From: Polaribacter litorisediminis
GTDB taxonomy: Bacteria > Bacteroidota > Bacteroidia > Flavobacteriales > Flavobacteriaceae
DNA: 64,000 bases
Reading direction: 5' to 3'
Assembly: GCF_019968605.1 (NCBI RefSeq)
Contig: NZ_CP082966.1
Span: 1,661,001-1,725,000, forward strand
The translations under genes were made by a program, and so were the position numbers. Under the pieces are notes generated by a model. It made no database searches, was not told the origin of the DNA, and saw nothing but the letters and a program-made list of their open reading frames with translations. Positions 34,531 through 43,723 of the stretch are shown here, one piece after another (within the stretch, counting starts at the first letter, position 1; every line of letters starts with the position of its first letter).

Positions 34531-34567
34531 AAATCGGATATGCTTCTTAAGTATATCCGATTTTTCA
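34531..34567 (+). terminator. Isolated terminator upstream of the ABC ATPase gene
   Basis: A perfect 11-bp stem AAATCGGATAT with an 11-nt loop and TTTTT on the plus strand. No plus-strand gene precedes it within 300 bp. Confidence 0.75.
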
Positions 34568-34593
34568 TACTTTCGTATTTCGATATATAAAAT

Positions 34594-35253
34594 ATGATTG
34601 TAACCAAAAATATCCATAAATATTATGGTGATGTTGAAGTTTTAAAAGGTCTTGACTTACATATTAAAAAAGGTGAAATTATTGCTATTGTTGGGCCTTC
34701 CGGCGCCGGAAAAACAACACTATTGCAAATTTTGGGTACCTTAGACAAACCGAACAAAGAAGAAGATTTTGAGTTATTAATCAACAATATTTCTTTAAAA
34801 AATCTTTCTGACAAACAACTTTCTGAGTTTAGAAATAACCATATCGGTTTTATTTTTCAATTCCACCAATTATTACCAGAATTTACAGCCTTAGAAAATG
34901 TATGTATTCCTGCTTTTATCGCAAAAAAATCAAAAAAAGAGGCAGAAGCCAAAGCCAAAGAATTATTAGAATTTTTAGGGTTGTCCCATAGAATGAATCA
35001 TAAACCCAATGAACTTTCTGGCGGAGAACAACAAAGAGTAGCTGTTGCTAGGGCTTTAATTAATAATCCTGCAGTTATTTTAGCAGATGAACCTAGCGGG
35101 AATTTAGACAGTGCTTCTGCAAAAAATTTACACGAACTCTTTTTTAAATTACGAGATGAATTCGGACAAACCTTTGTTTTAGTAACACATAACGAACTTT
35201 TGGCAAATATGGCAGACAGAAAGTTAACTATGAAAGACGGAAAAATTATTTAA
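34594..35253 (+). CDS. ABC transporter ATP-binding protein, LolD/MacB type
   Basis: A 219-residue ATPase with Walker [13 protein letters not shown] near 37, Q-loop [16 protein letters not shown], signature [15 protein letters not shown] near 143, Walker [13 protein letters not shown] and the H-loop VTHN. The Q-loop and NLDS end are typical of the LolD/MacB/FtsE group, which works with periplasmic lipoprotein or export permeases. No permease is adjacent, so the partner is unknown. Confidence 0.88.
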   Translation: MIVTKNIHKYYGDVEVLKGLDLHIKKGEIIAIVGPSGAGKTTLLQILGTLDKPNKEEDFELLINNISLKNLSDKQLSEFRNNHIGFIFQFHQLLPEFTALENVCIPAFIAKKSKKEAEAKAKELLEFLGLSHRMNHKPNELSGGEQQRVAVARALINNPAVILADEPSGNLDSASAKNLHELFFKLRDEFGQTFVLVTHNELLANMADRKLTMKDGKII

Positions 35254-35311
35254 ATATTGTAACAATATTCTCTTTTTAACAAGGGGTTAAAACGCCTTGC
35301 AAACAAAAAAC

Positions 35312-35863
35312 ATGAAAAAAACTTTTTTTGAACTGATTAGTTATCTTAAAAATCCTATTTTAGAGAAAGATTCGAATACAGATTTTATTTATCGAATTAA
35401 AAAATTTGGATTTATACTGTTAATTTGCCTGTTATTGGGAATGGCATTCACTCCAATATTTTCAATTATCGAAGCTTTGGGCTTGGTAAATATGGAAGAA
35501 CATGCCATGGAAGATATGATGAAAATGTTTTCTAAACCCGTAATTTTTCTTTTTGCTGTAATCATAGCTCCTATTTTTGAAGAACTAATCTTTAGAGCAC
35601 CTTTAACCTTATTTAAAGATCCTAAAACTTTTAAAATTGTATTTTATGTTTTTGCAATTATTTTCGGATTCATACATATTAGTAATTTTAATATTACACA
35701 AAATGTTTTAATATTAACGCCAATTTTAGTGGCTCCTCAAACAATTTTAGGAGGTATTTTTGGCTTTATAAGAGTTCGTTTTGGTTTGGGCTGGAGCATG
35801 GGTTTACATGCCTGTTATAACGGAACTTTAATGTTGCTTACTTTTTCTGCTGATTTATTTTAA
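35312..35863 (+). CDS. CPBP family intramembrane metalloprotease
   Basis: A membrane protein of 183 residues from the ATG at 35,312 (a TTG 15 bp upstream also fits). Four to five helices. The ABI/CPBP motifs are EELIFRAPL (EExxxR), FGFIHISNF and the final LHACYNGTL, all on membrane helices, consistent with a glutamic-type or metal-dependent intramembrane protease. It abuts the next gene by 1 bp. Confidence 0.85.
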   Translation: MKKTFFELISYLKNPILEKDSNTDFIYRIKKFGFILLICLLLGMAFTPIFSIIEALGLVNMEEHAMEDMMKMFSKPVIFLFAVIIAPIFEELIFRAPLTLFKDPKTFKIVFYVFAIIFGFIHISNFNITQNVLILTPILVAPQTILGGIFGFIRVRFGLGWSMGLHACYNGTLMLLTFSADLF

Positions 35864-35864
35864 A

Positions 35865-36629
35865 ATGAAAAAAGGAGAAATTAAAGAATTTTTAGACCAA
35901 AAAGTAATTTTATACAACAACCCTAAATTTATAGAATCTGATCCGATTCAAATTCCGCATTTGTTTTCTAAAAAAGAAGATATAGAAATTGCAGCTTTTT
36001 TAACAGCCACCATTTCTTGGGGAAACAGAACGATGATTATTAAAAATTCCTATAAAATGATGGAATTGCTAGACAATTCTCCGCACGATTTTATTTTAAA
36101 TCATCAAGAGCAAGACTTAAAAACATTGGATAGTTTTGTGCATAGAACGTTTAACGCCATTGACTTTAAACAATTTATAAAATCTTTACAACATATTTAT
36201 CAGCAGCATCATGGATTAGAAAAGGCTTTTGTCATAAAAGACAACACTAAAACATATCAAACTGCCATTCATCAATTTAAAAAGTATTTTTTTGAGGTTC
36301 ATCATCAACAAAGAACTCAAAAACATGTGTCGGATCCCTTAAAAAATTCTGCTGCAAAACGCATTAATATGTTTTTACGTTGGATGGTAAGAAATGACAA
36401 TGCTGGTGTAGATTTTGGAATCTGGAAAACACACTGTGCTTCAAATTTATCTTGTCCTTTAGATGTACATTCGGGCAATGTTGCTCGTAAATTAAAGTTA
36501 TTGTTAAGAAAACAAAACGATTGGAAAGCACTAGCCGAATTAGATACAAACTTAAGAAAACTAGATAAAAACGATCCTGTAAAATATGATTTTGCTCTTT
36601 TTGGATTGGGAGTTTTCGAAAATTTTTAA
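35865..36629 (+). CDS. TIGR02757 family protein (DUF2400)
   Basis: A 254-residue soluble protein of the TIGR02757/DUF2400 family, found in Bacteroidota and Epsilonproteobacteria without an assigned activity. Landmarks are ATISWGNRTMIIKN near 46, FVHRTFNAIDF near 91, KRINMFLRWMVRNDNAGVDF near 165 and CPLDVHSGNVARKL near 198. The 3' third is duplicated in decayed form just downstream. Confidence 0.9.
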   Translation: MKKGEIKEFLDQKVILYNNPKFIESDPIQIPHLFSKKEDIEIAAFLTATISWGNRTMIIKNSYKMMELLDNSPHDFILNHQEQDLKTLDSFVHRTFNAIDFKQFIKSLQHIYQQHHGLEKAFVIKDNTKTYQTAIHQFKKYFFEVHHQQRTQKHVSDPLKNSAAKRINMFLRWMVRNDNAGVDFGIWKTHCASNLSCPLDVHSGNVARKLKLLLRKQNDWKALAELDTNLRKLDKNDPVKYDFALFGLGVFENF

Positions 36630-36683
36630 ACAGAAATAAACATCATATTAATAGTTATTTTTTGTAATAAATTAGATAACTAA

Positions 36684-36911
36684 GCCGTTGTAGATTTTGG
36701 AATCTAAAAAATACACAGTGCTTTAAATTTTTCTTGCCCGTTAAATGCACTTTTTGGCAATATTGCGTGTAAGTTGAAGATATTGTTAAGAAATCAAAAA
36801 CGATTAAAAAAACACGTGTGGAATACTATAAAATTTGAGAAATCTAGATAAAAGCAATGCTGTAATTAGAGTTTTGCTCTTTTTAAATTGAGGGTTTTCG
36901 AAAAGTTTTAA
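36684..36911 (+). pseudogene. Decayed tandem copy of the TIGR02757 gene 3' end
   Basis: This stretch aligns with 36,402-36,629 of the gene just upstream: GTAGATTTTGGAATCT, GGCAATRTTGC, GTTAAGAAA and TTTTGCTCTTTTT recur in order, as does the sequence after the stop (AGAAATAAACA, TTGTAATAAATT). Stops and indels break the frame. It fills the 349 bp before the peptidase gene. Confidence 0.85.
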
Positions 36912-36978
36912 ATAGAAATAAACAACAGCCCAATAATTATATTATTTGTAATAAATTGGTCTTCTAAAACTTAAAGTA

Positions 36979-38463
36979 ATGAAAAAAACACTTTTTATCA
37001 TAGCAATCTTATATCATCAACTAAATATTGCTCAAGACCATAGAATCCCATTAGACACCACAGTTATCACTACAAATTCTGTTGTCATTAAAGGAAAAAC
37101 TGTACCCTATAAAGCAACGACCGGTATGCAACCAGTTTGGAATGAGACGGGTGAAATTATTGCCTCCTTATATTATACCTATTACAAAAGAACTGATATT
37201 AAAAACGATGAACAAAGACCTATTGTCATGTCTTTTAACGGTGGTCCAGGATCAGCTTCTGTCTGGATGCATATTGCCTATACTGGCCCTAAAGTTCTAA
37301 AAATAGATAAAGAAGGGTTTCCTATACAGCCTTATGGCGTAAAAGACAATCCAAATTCTATTTTAGATGTAGCGGATATTGTTTATATAAATCCAGTAAA
37401 TACAGGATACTCAAGACCTGTAGTCGCGAAAGGTAAAAAGCTTGACAAATCAAAATTCTTCGGAATTAACGCAGATGTTAAGTATTTGGCAGGTTGGTTA
37501 AATACCTTTATCACCCGAAATAACCGCTGGAAATCTCCAAAATATATTATAGGAGAAAGCTATGGCGGAACCCGTGTTATGGGTTTAGCGGCAGAATTAC
37601 AAAATAGCCAGTGGATGTATTTAAATGGTGTTATTATGGTTTCGCCTGCAGACTATAAAGTTTTAAGAACAGAAAGCTCTGTAGATTATTCCTTAAACCT
37701 CCCCTATTTTACAGCTGCAGCATGGTATCACAAAATGCTACCCGAAGCACTGCAAAGTAAAGATTTATTAGAAATTTTACCTGAATCAGAAAAGTATGCC
37801 ATCAATAATTTGTTGCCCGCGATTGCCAAAGGCGGATTTATTTCAGAGGATGAAAAAAATAGCGTTGCCGAAAAAGTAGCCTATTATGCTGGTTTAAGTA
37901 AAAAAGTGATTCTTCAAAATAATTTGGAAGTTGCACCAAGTTTCTTCTGGAAAGAACTTTTAAGAGACAAAAACGGACAAACTATTGGTAGATTAGATTC
38001 TAGATATTTAGGATTAGACAAACGTGAAATAGGTATACAACCTGATTATAATTCGGAGTTAACTTCTTGGTTGCATTCTTTTACCCCAGCCATCAATTAT
38101 TATATTAGAGAAGAGTTAAACTTTAAAACCGATGTAAAATACAATCTTTTCGGGTCTGTTTCTCCTTGGGATAACACCAACAACAATGTACGAGAAGGTT
38201 TGCGACAAGCAATGGCTCAAAACCCCTATTTAAAGGTGCTCGTGCAATCGGGTTATTATGATGGTGCAACCACTTATTTTAGCGCAAAATATACCATGTG
38301 GAAAACAGATCCTAGCGGTAAAATGAAAGATCGTTTCTTTTTTAAAGGATACAGAAGCGGACATATGATGTATTTACGAGCTGAAGATTTAGAAAAAGCG
38401 AACAACGATTTAAGAACATTTATAAGCAACAGCTTGTCTAAAAACAGCTCTGCCAAATACTAA
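36979..38463 (+). CDS. S10 family serine carboxypeptidase, exported
   Basis: A 494-residue secreted peptidase. A signal peptide (1-18) precedes the S10 fold: FNGGPGSASVWMH near 90 (oxyanion hole), nucleophile in IGESYGGTRVMG near 195, Asp in GYYDGATTYF near 428 and His in GHMMYLR near 466, so the catalytic triad is intact. Bacterial S10 enzymes release C-terminal residues from peptides in the periplasm. It starts 67 bp after the duplicated fragment and 5 bp before the next gene. Confidence 0.9.
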   Translation: MKKTLFIIAILYHQLNIAQDHRIPLDTTVITTNSVVIKGKTVPYKATTGMQPVWNETGEIIASLYYTYYKRTDIKNDEQRPIVMSFNGGPGSASVWMHIAYTGPKVLKIDKEGFPIQPYGVKDNPNSILDVADIVYINPVNTGYSRPVVAKGKKLDKSKFFGINADVKYLAGWLNTFITRNNRWKSPKYIIGESYGGTRVMGLAAELQNSQWMYLNGVIMVSPADYKVLRTESSVDYSLNLPYFTAAAWYHKMLPEALQSKDLLEILPESEKYAINNLLPAIAKGGFISEDEKNSVAEKVAYYAGLSKKVILQNNLEVAPSFFWKELLRDKNGQTIGRLDSRYLGLDKREIGIQPDYNSELTSWLHSFTPAINYYIREELNFKTDVKYNLFGSVSPWDNTNNNVREGLRQAMAQNPYLKVLVQSGYYDGATTYFSAKYTMWKTDPSGKMKDRFFFKGYRSGHMMYLRAEDLEKANNDLRTFISNSLSKNSSAKY

Positions 38464-38467
38464 ATAA

Positions 38468-40417
38468 ATGCAGTTTAAAAACCCAGAAGTTTTATACTTT
38501 TTAGCCTTGCTAATTATCCCTATTTTAGTACACCTTTTTCAGCTACAAAAATTTTTAAAAATACCATTTACAAATGTTGCTTTTTTACAAAAACTAGTGC
38601 AACAAACTCGTAAAAGTTCGCGCATAAAAAAATGGTTAATTTTAGCCACAAGACTCTTATTATTTTTAGCGATACTTCTTACTTTTTCGCAACCTTATTT
38701 TAGTGATAAAAAGACAGAAACGAATCAACATACTTTTATCTATTTAGATACTTCTTTAAGTACAAATACCGAAGGAGAAAAAGGAAATTTACTACAAATA
38801 GCTGCACAAGAAATTATTGAAAATGCTTCTAAAAAAGATAACTATTCCTTACTAACGAATTCTGATTTTGATGCAGAAATTACGTATGATGAACTTAAAA
38901 ACAAGCTACTAAACGTTAAAAATAGTTCTAAAAAAATCGATATAAAGACAGTTTTATTGAAAATAAACACGTTAACAAAAAATAAAACAAATACTTTATA
39001 TAAACATATATTAATATCTGATTTTCAGAATACTTACACAGACGAGTTTACAAATGTAACACCCGCAATTTCAGGAATAAAACTAACGGCTAGTAAAAAA
39101 AATAATCTTTCTATAGACAGTGTTTTTATCAACAATACAAATACATCAAAGTTAACCGTAAACATTCTTGTAAAAAATCAAGGTCCGGCTAAAACCAATA
39201 TCCCCATTGCTATTTTTAATGATGAAAAACTAATTAGCAGACAGTCCTTCTCTATTGATAAGAATACCCAAAAAATTGTTTCATTTACGTTTCAGAATCA
39301 AACAAAATTCTTTGGAAAAATAAACCTAACTTATAGCGATACTTTTGCTTTTGATAATGTCTTTTATTTCAGTTTAAATTCGGCTAAAAAAATAAACGTT
39401 TTAAGCATCGGAAAAGCAGCTAAATTCTTATCGAAAATTTACACTAAAGAAGAATTTAATCTCACACAATCATCCTTACAAAATGTTAATTATAATGCCA
39501 TAGCAAAACAACAAATTATCATCTTAAATGAGTTAGAAGAAATACCAGAAAATATATATAAAAGTCTGATTAATTTTTCTGAAGGAGGAGGAACTATTGT
39601 ACTCATTCCGAATACAAAATTAGAACTTAAATCTTATAATTTATTTCTAAATAAAATTGCCGATGCAAAAATTGAATCTAAAATTGTAGACACCTTAAAA
39701 ATTACAACTATCAATTTTGAACATCCTTTATTTAAAAATGTGTTTTCTAAAAAAGTAACTAATTTTCAATACCCGATGATCAAGAGCTACTACCCTATTC
39801 TTTCTAAAAACAAGAGTACAATTATCTCCTTTGAAAATAATTCATCCTTTATAAGTCAAATTAAAGAGTCTAACGGCAATATTTTTTGGATATCGAGTTC
39901 CTTATCAAAAGAGAATAGTAACTTCTTAAATTCGCCTTTAATAGTGCCTGTTTTTTACAATTTTGGAAAATTAAGTTTTCAGCATTCCAAATTGTACTAT
40001 TATTTAGATGAAATAAACACAATTGATGTTGAAACTGATATGAATAAAGATGAAATTTTATCCATTGTAAACTCAAAATCATCTTTTATTCCGCCACAAC
40101 AAACGTTTCAAAATAAGGTAACTATCTCTACAAAAAAGAACCCCTCTAAGGCTGGATTTTATCATATTATAAGAAAAAAAGACACCTTACAAACTATTGC
40201 TTTTAACAATCCTAAAGAAGAAAGTATGCTTTCTTTTTTAGACATAAATGGCTTAAGGGAAGTAAATGGGTCTAGTAATTTTTATGCTTCTATTGAAGAT
40301 TTTTTTACCGATTTAAACGAAAAAAATGAAGTTCAGTGGCTTTGGAAATGGTTTTTAACCTTGGCAATTGTATCTTTGCTTTTAGAAATTTTGATTTTAA
40401 AATTCTATAAACCATGA
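38468..40417 (+). CDS. BatA-domain membrane protein
   Basis: A 649-residue protein with the N-terminal BatA/TIGR02226 segment (FKNPEVLYFLALLIIPILVH, residues 3-22, then KIPFTNVAFL) and two membrane helices, a VWA-like region (FIYLDTSLSTNTEGEKG near 90) and a closing C-terminal helix (LTLAIVSLLLEILILKF). It resembles Bat-type proteins but lacks their usual neighbours moxR, batB and batD. It overlaps the dihydroorotase gene by 4 bp. Confidence 0.83.
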   Translation: MQFKNPEVLYFLALLIIPILVHLFQLQKFLKIPFTNVAFLQKLVQQTRKSSRIKKWLILATRLLLFLAILLTFSQPYFSDKKTETNQHTFIYLDTSLSTNTEGEKGNLLQIAAQEIIENASKKDNYSLLTNSDFDAEITYDELKNKLLNVKNSSKKIDIKTVLLKINTLTKNKTNTLYKHILISDFQNTYTDEFTNVTPAISGIKLTASKKNNLSIDSVFINNTNTSKLTVNILVKNQGPAKTNIPIAIFNDEKLISRQSFSIDKNTQKIVSFTFQNQTKFFGKINLTYSDTFAFDNVFYFSLNSAKKINVLSIGKAAKFLSKIYTKEEFNLTQSSLQNVNYNAIAKQQIIILNELEEIPENIYKSLINFSEGGGTIVLIPNTKLELKSYNLFLNKIADAKIESKIVDTLKITTINFEHPLFKNVFSKKVTNFQYPMIKSYYPILSKNKSTIISFENNSSFISQIKESNGNIFWISSSLSKENSNFLNSPLIVPVFYNFGKLSFQHSKLYYYLDEINTIDVETDMNKDEILSIVNSKSSFIPPQQTFQNKVTISTKKNPSKAGFYHIIRKKDTLQTIAFNNPKEESMLSFLDINGLREVNGSSNFYASIEDFFTDLNEKNEVQWLWKWFLTLAIVSLLLEILILKFYKP

Positions 40418-41673
40418 GTACCCTTCTTAAAAATGCAACGATTATAGATGCCACAAGTCCTTATCACCTTCAAAAAAAGGATATTTTAATTCGTGATGGA
40501 AAAATTGAAAAGATTGAAGATTTTATTCTTGAAAAAGCGCAAGATACTATTGTCAATATAGATAATTTACACGTCTCTTGCGGTTGGTTTGACACAAGTG
40601 TTTCTTTAGGTGAACCTGGTTTTGAAGAGCGAGAAACCATAAAAAATGGGTTACAAGTTGCTTCAAAAAGCGGGTTTACAGCTATTGCAGTAAATGCCAA
40701 CACAGATCCTGTGATTGATTCTAAATCTGATGTTGCTTTTTTAATCAATCAAGCTACCAATAGTGCCACCAATTTATATCCTATCGCTGCTTTAACTCAA
40801 AAAAGTGAAGGTGTAAATATGGCTGAATTGTACGATATGCAACAAGCTGGCGCCATTGCTTTTGGAGATTACAAAAAACCTATTAAAAATGATAACCTAA
40901 TGAAGGTGGCACTTTTATATGCACAAAACTTTGATGGTTTGGTTTTAAGTTTTCCCAAAAATAATGCAATTGCTGGTGAAGGCATTGCCAACGAAAATGT
41001 GAACAGTACAAAATTAGGACTTAAAGGAATCCCAGCTTTAGCGGAGCATATTCAAATAGCAAGAGATTTATTTTTATTAGAATATACAGGAGGCAAATTG
41101 CACATTCCCACAATTTCAACTTCAAAATCTGTCGATTTAATTAAGGATGCGAAGAAAAACGGATTGCAAGTAACCTGTAGCGTTGCCGTGCATCACTTGG
41201 TTTTAACCGATGATGAACTGCATGGATTTGATAGTAATTTTAAAACAAACCCACCTTTAAGAACAAAAGAAGACATAAAAGCGCTCCAAAAAGGTGTTAA
41301 AAATGGTGTTATCGATATCATTACTTCAGACCACGATCCTATAGATATAGAACATAAAAAAGTAGAATTTAGCGAAGCAAAAGATGGCATTATTGGTTTA
41401 GAAAGTGCTTTTAGCGCTCTCAATACTGTTTTACATGTAGCGGATTTCATCGACTGTTTAACTGTAAAACCAAAAGCTATTTTCGGAATTAAAAATCACA
41501 CTATAAAAGAAGGAAATATTGCCGATCTTACTTTGTTCAATCCAACAGAAGAAATAATTTTTACCAAAAAACATATTTTATCCACTTCTAAAAACAGCGC
41601 TTTTATCGATAAAAAATTAAAGGGTGTCGTGTATGGTATTTTTGCAAATCATCAACTTATTTTAAACGCTTAA
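40414..41673 (+). CDS. Dihydroorotase-like amidohydrolase lacking the HxH metal site
   Basis: A 419-residue amidohydrolase of the multifunctional-complex dihydroorotase type. The overall fold and conserved regions are present (GGKLHIPTIST near 230, VAVHHLVLTDDELHGFD near 260, NPPLR, ITSDHDPI near 308). The first metal-binding motif, normally FDxHVHLREPG, reads FDTSVSLGEPG at 59-69, so both histidines and the substrate arginine are replaced. Catalysis is therefore doubtful; it may be a non-catalytic partner of aspartate transcarbamoylase. I recall the same change in other flavobacterial homologues, so it is probably ancient, not a recent mutation. Confidence 0.8.
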   Translation: MSTLLKNATIIDATSPYHLQKKDILIRDGKIEKIEDFILEKAQDTIVNIDNLHVSCGWFDTSVSLGEPGFEERETIKNGLQVASKSGFTAIAVNANTDPVIDSKSDVAFLINQATNSATNLYPIAALTQKSEGVNMAELYDMQQAGAIAFGDYKKPIKNDNLMKVALLYAQNFDGLVLSFPKNNAIAGEGIANENVNSTKLGLKGIPALAEHIQIARDLFLLEYTGGKLHIPTISTSKSVDLIKDAKKNGLQVTCSVAVHHLVLTDDELHGFDSNFKTNPPLRTKEDIKALQKGVKNGVIDIITSDHDPIDIEHKKVEFSEAKDGIIGLESAFSALNTVLHVADFIDCLTVKPKAIFGIKNHTIKEGNIADLTLFNPTEEIIFTKKHILSTSKNSAFIDKKLKGVVYGIFANHQLILNA

Positions 41674-41677
41674 TAGT

Positions 41678-42004
41678 ATGGAAAACTTCACCGCTAAGGA
41701 AGGAAAGACCATGGCAATTGTTAGTTATTTTACCATTATAGGTCTTGCTGTTTCCTTTTTTTTAAATAAAAATAAAGAGAATTATTTTACAAGCTTTCAT
41801 ATTAGACAAAGTATTGGCCTGCATCTTTTATACTTTGCAAATAAATGGATTGTTTATGAATATATTGCATATAATGTTGGTTGGGGTTTTAGAATTTTAA
41901 TTTTAGGACTTTTTATCTATGCAATTTTGGGTGCCTTGCAAGAGGAAGAAAAATTAGTTCCTGTTTTTGGTGAGAAGTTTCAAGAATGGTTTAAAAATAT
42001 TTAA
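41678..42004 (+). CDS. Small membrane protein, DUF4870/Tic20-like
   Basis: A 108-residue protein with three hydrophobic helices (14-30, 47-62, 70-90) and conserved FHIRQSIGLHLLY after the first. This matches small DUF4870-type inner-membrane proteins of unknown role. It stands 4 bp after the dihydroorotase-like gene, in the same operon. Confidence 0.72.
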   Translation: MENFTAKEGKTMAIVSYFTIIGLAVSFFLNKNKENYFTSFHIRQSIGLHLLYFANKWIVYEYIAYNVGWGFRILILGLFIYAILGALQEEEKLVPVFGEKFQEWFKNI

Positions 42005-42022
42005 AATAAGAATTTATTTACT

Positions 42023-42667
42023 ATGAATAATAATTTAAAGTATATCGTAAGAAAACCCTTAAAAGAAGTAGCCAATCCGCCTCTGCTAATATTACTGCAC
42101 GGTTATGGAAGTAATGAAAAAGATTTATTTTCTTTTGCCGAAGAATTACCAAAAGAGTTGCTTATTATTAGTTTGCAAGCTCCATACGAAATGGGTTATG
42201 GTGCCTATGCTTGGTACGCTATTAATTTTGATGATATTCAGGGAAAATTTTCTGATTTAAAGCAAGCCAAAGAATCTGTTGATAAAATTGCCTCTTTTAT
42301 AGATGAAATAAAAATAAAATTTAACACCAATACAAGTAAAACATTTTTATTAGGTTTTAGTCAAGGTGCTATTTTAAGTTATTCGTTAAGCTTCTTTTAC
42401 CCTAACAAAGTAAATTACGTTATTGCTTTAAGTGGCTATATAAACACGGAATTATTACCAAACGAAATTTCTAAAAACATAGAAACGGCATATTATTGCT
42501 CGCACGGTGCTGTAGATCAAGTTTTACCTGTAGACTGGGCTAGGAAAAGTGCACCTTTTTTAAATAATTTAGGTTTACAAAATGTGTATTCTGAATATCC
42601 GGTAGGCCATGGAGTGGCTCCACAAAATTTTTATAGTTTTAAATCTTGGATTGAAAAACGATTATAA
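42023..42667 (+). CDS. Phospholipase/carboxylesterase family hydrolase
   Basis: A 214-residue alpha/beta hydrolase of the acyl-protein thioesterase type. LLHGYGSNEKDL near 24 forms the oxyanion region, the nucleophile is in LGFSQGAIL near 112, Asp in GAVDQVLPV near 166 and His in PVGHGVAP near 196. Substrate unknown. Last gene of the 38.4-42.7 kb plus-strand cluster, ending at a terminator. Confidence 0.85.
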   Translation: MNNNLKYIVRKPLKEVANPPLLILLHGYGSNEKDLFSFAEELPKELLIISLQAPYEMGYGAYAWYAINFDDIQGKFSDLKQAKESVDKIASFIDEIKIKFNTNTSKTFLLGFSQGAILSYSLSFFYPNKVNYVIALSGYINTELLPNEISKNIETAYYCSHGAVDQVLPVDWARKSAPFLNNLGLQNVYSEYPVGHGVAPQNFYSFKSWIEKRL

Positions 42668-42770
42668 TACCACCCTTTTTCATTATGGTTTATACATGAG
42701 AACTTTAAGTTTTCTATTGAAAATAAAATCCGTTTAAAAATTTAATAATATGGGTATTTACAACTCAAAA

Positions 42771-42796
42771 AAAATCCAGCTAAAAAGCTGGATTTT
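42771..42796. terminator. Bidirectional terminator between esterase and prohibitin genes
   Basis: A perfect 10-bp stem AAAATCCAGC with a 6-nt loop between convergent genes. Confidence 0.88.
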
Positions 42797-42819
42797 AATT
42801 TTATAAAAGTTATTATTTC

Positions 42820-43671
42820 TTACTGATTTCCTAATATAATTGGTAAACCGTCTTTACCAGAACCAATAACAACTACTTTACTATTCGGAGACTTCGCCAA
42901 CTCTAATGTTGCACCAATTCCTTTTTCTTGTAAGATTTTGTCCGTTAAAGAAGCACTTAAAATTTTGTTTGCAATTGCTTTTCCTTCTGCATCAATTTTT
43001 TGTCTTTCTGCCTCTTTTTTTGCTTTTGTAAGTCTAAATTCGTATTCTAGAGATTCTTGTTCTTGTTTTAATTTTGTTTCAATAGCGATTCTTATAGTAC
43101 TTGGTAATTTTACATCCTCTACCAAAACTCTTTTTACTGATAAAAACTGATCTTTTAAAACCAACTGTACTTCATCTAAAATTTCTTGCTCAATTACATC
43201 TCTTTTACTTGAATATAATTGCTCTGGTGTGTAACGACCCACAACACTTCTGGCCGCTGCGTTTATTGCCGGATCTAACAATTCGCGTTCATAATCTTCA
43301 CCTTTAGTTTTTACTAAAGAACCCAAATTTTCAAACTCTGGTTCATACCAAATTGTACCATTTACCTTCACTTCTAGCCCGTTAACAGAAAGCACATTCA
43401 TTTCATCAGATATTGATTGCTGACGTACTTTTAGTACAATCATTCTATTCCAAGGTGCTACAATTTGAAAACCTTCTCCGTACGTTTTTTCTGTATTAAT
43501 ACCATCTCCTAAAGTTTCAAAAAGTACTCCTCCTTCACCTGGTCCTATAGTAACTGTAGACTTTGAAAAAAGAATAATCGCTGCCACAGCAAGTATAATA
43601 AGAAAAACCCCACCTTTTGGAAACTTTAATTCCATTTGATTATTTGCCATTTTATTTGTTTTAAATTTCAT
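42820..43671 (-). CDS. Prohibitin/SPFH domain membrane protein
   Basis: About 283 residues from the ATG at 43,671. A single membrane helix (GVFLIILAVAAIILF, ~20-35) is followed by an SPFH/Band 7 domain (VTIGPGEGGVLFETLGDG ... VNGTIWYEPEF ... ARSVVGRYTPEQLYSSKRDV) and a coiled coil (EQESLEYEFRLTKAKKEAER). Prohibitin-like proteins form large rings that organise membrane microdomains or control FtsH-type proteases. Confidence 0.88.
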   Translation of the reverse strand: MKFKTNKMANNQMELKFPKGGVFLIILAVAAIILFSKSTVTIGPGEGGVLFETLGDGINTEKTYGEGFQIVAPWNRMIVLKVRQQSISDEMNVLSVNGLEVKVNGTIWYEPEFENLGSLVKTKGEDYERELLDPAINAAARSVVGRYTPEQLYSSKRDVIEQEILDEVQLVLKDQFLSVKRVLVEDVKLPSTIRIAIETKLKQEQESLEYEFRLTKAKKEAERQKIDAEGKAIANKILSASLTDKILQEKGIGATLELAKSPNSKVVVIGSGKDGLPIILGNQ

Positions 43672-43723
43672 CAAATTTACAACTTATAAACATCAATTAC
43701 AATTGACTTGAATTATATGTTTC

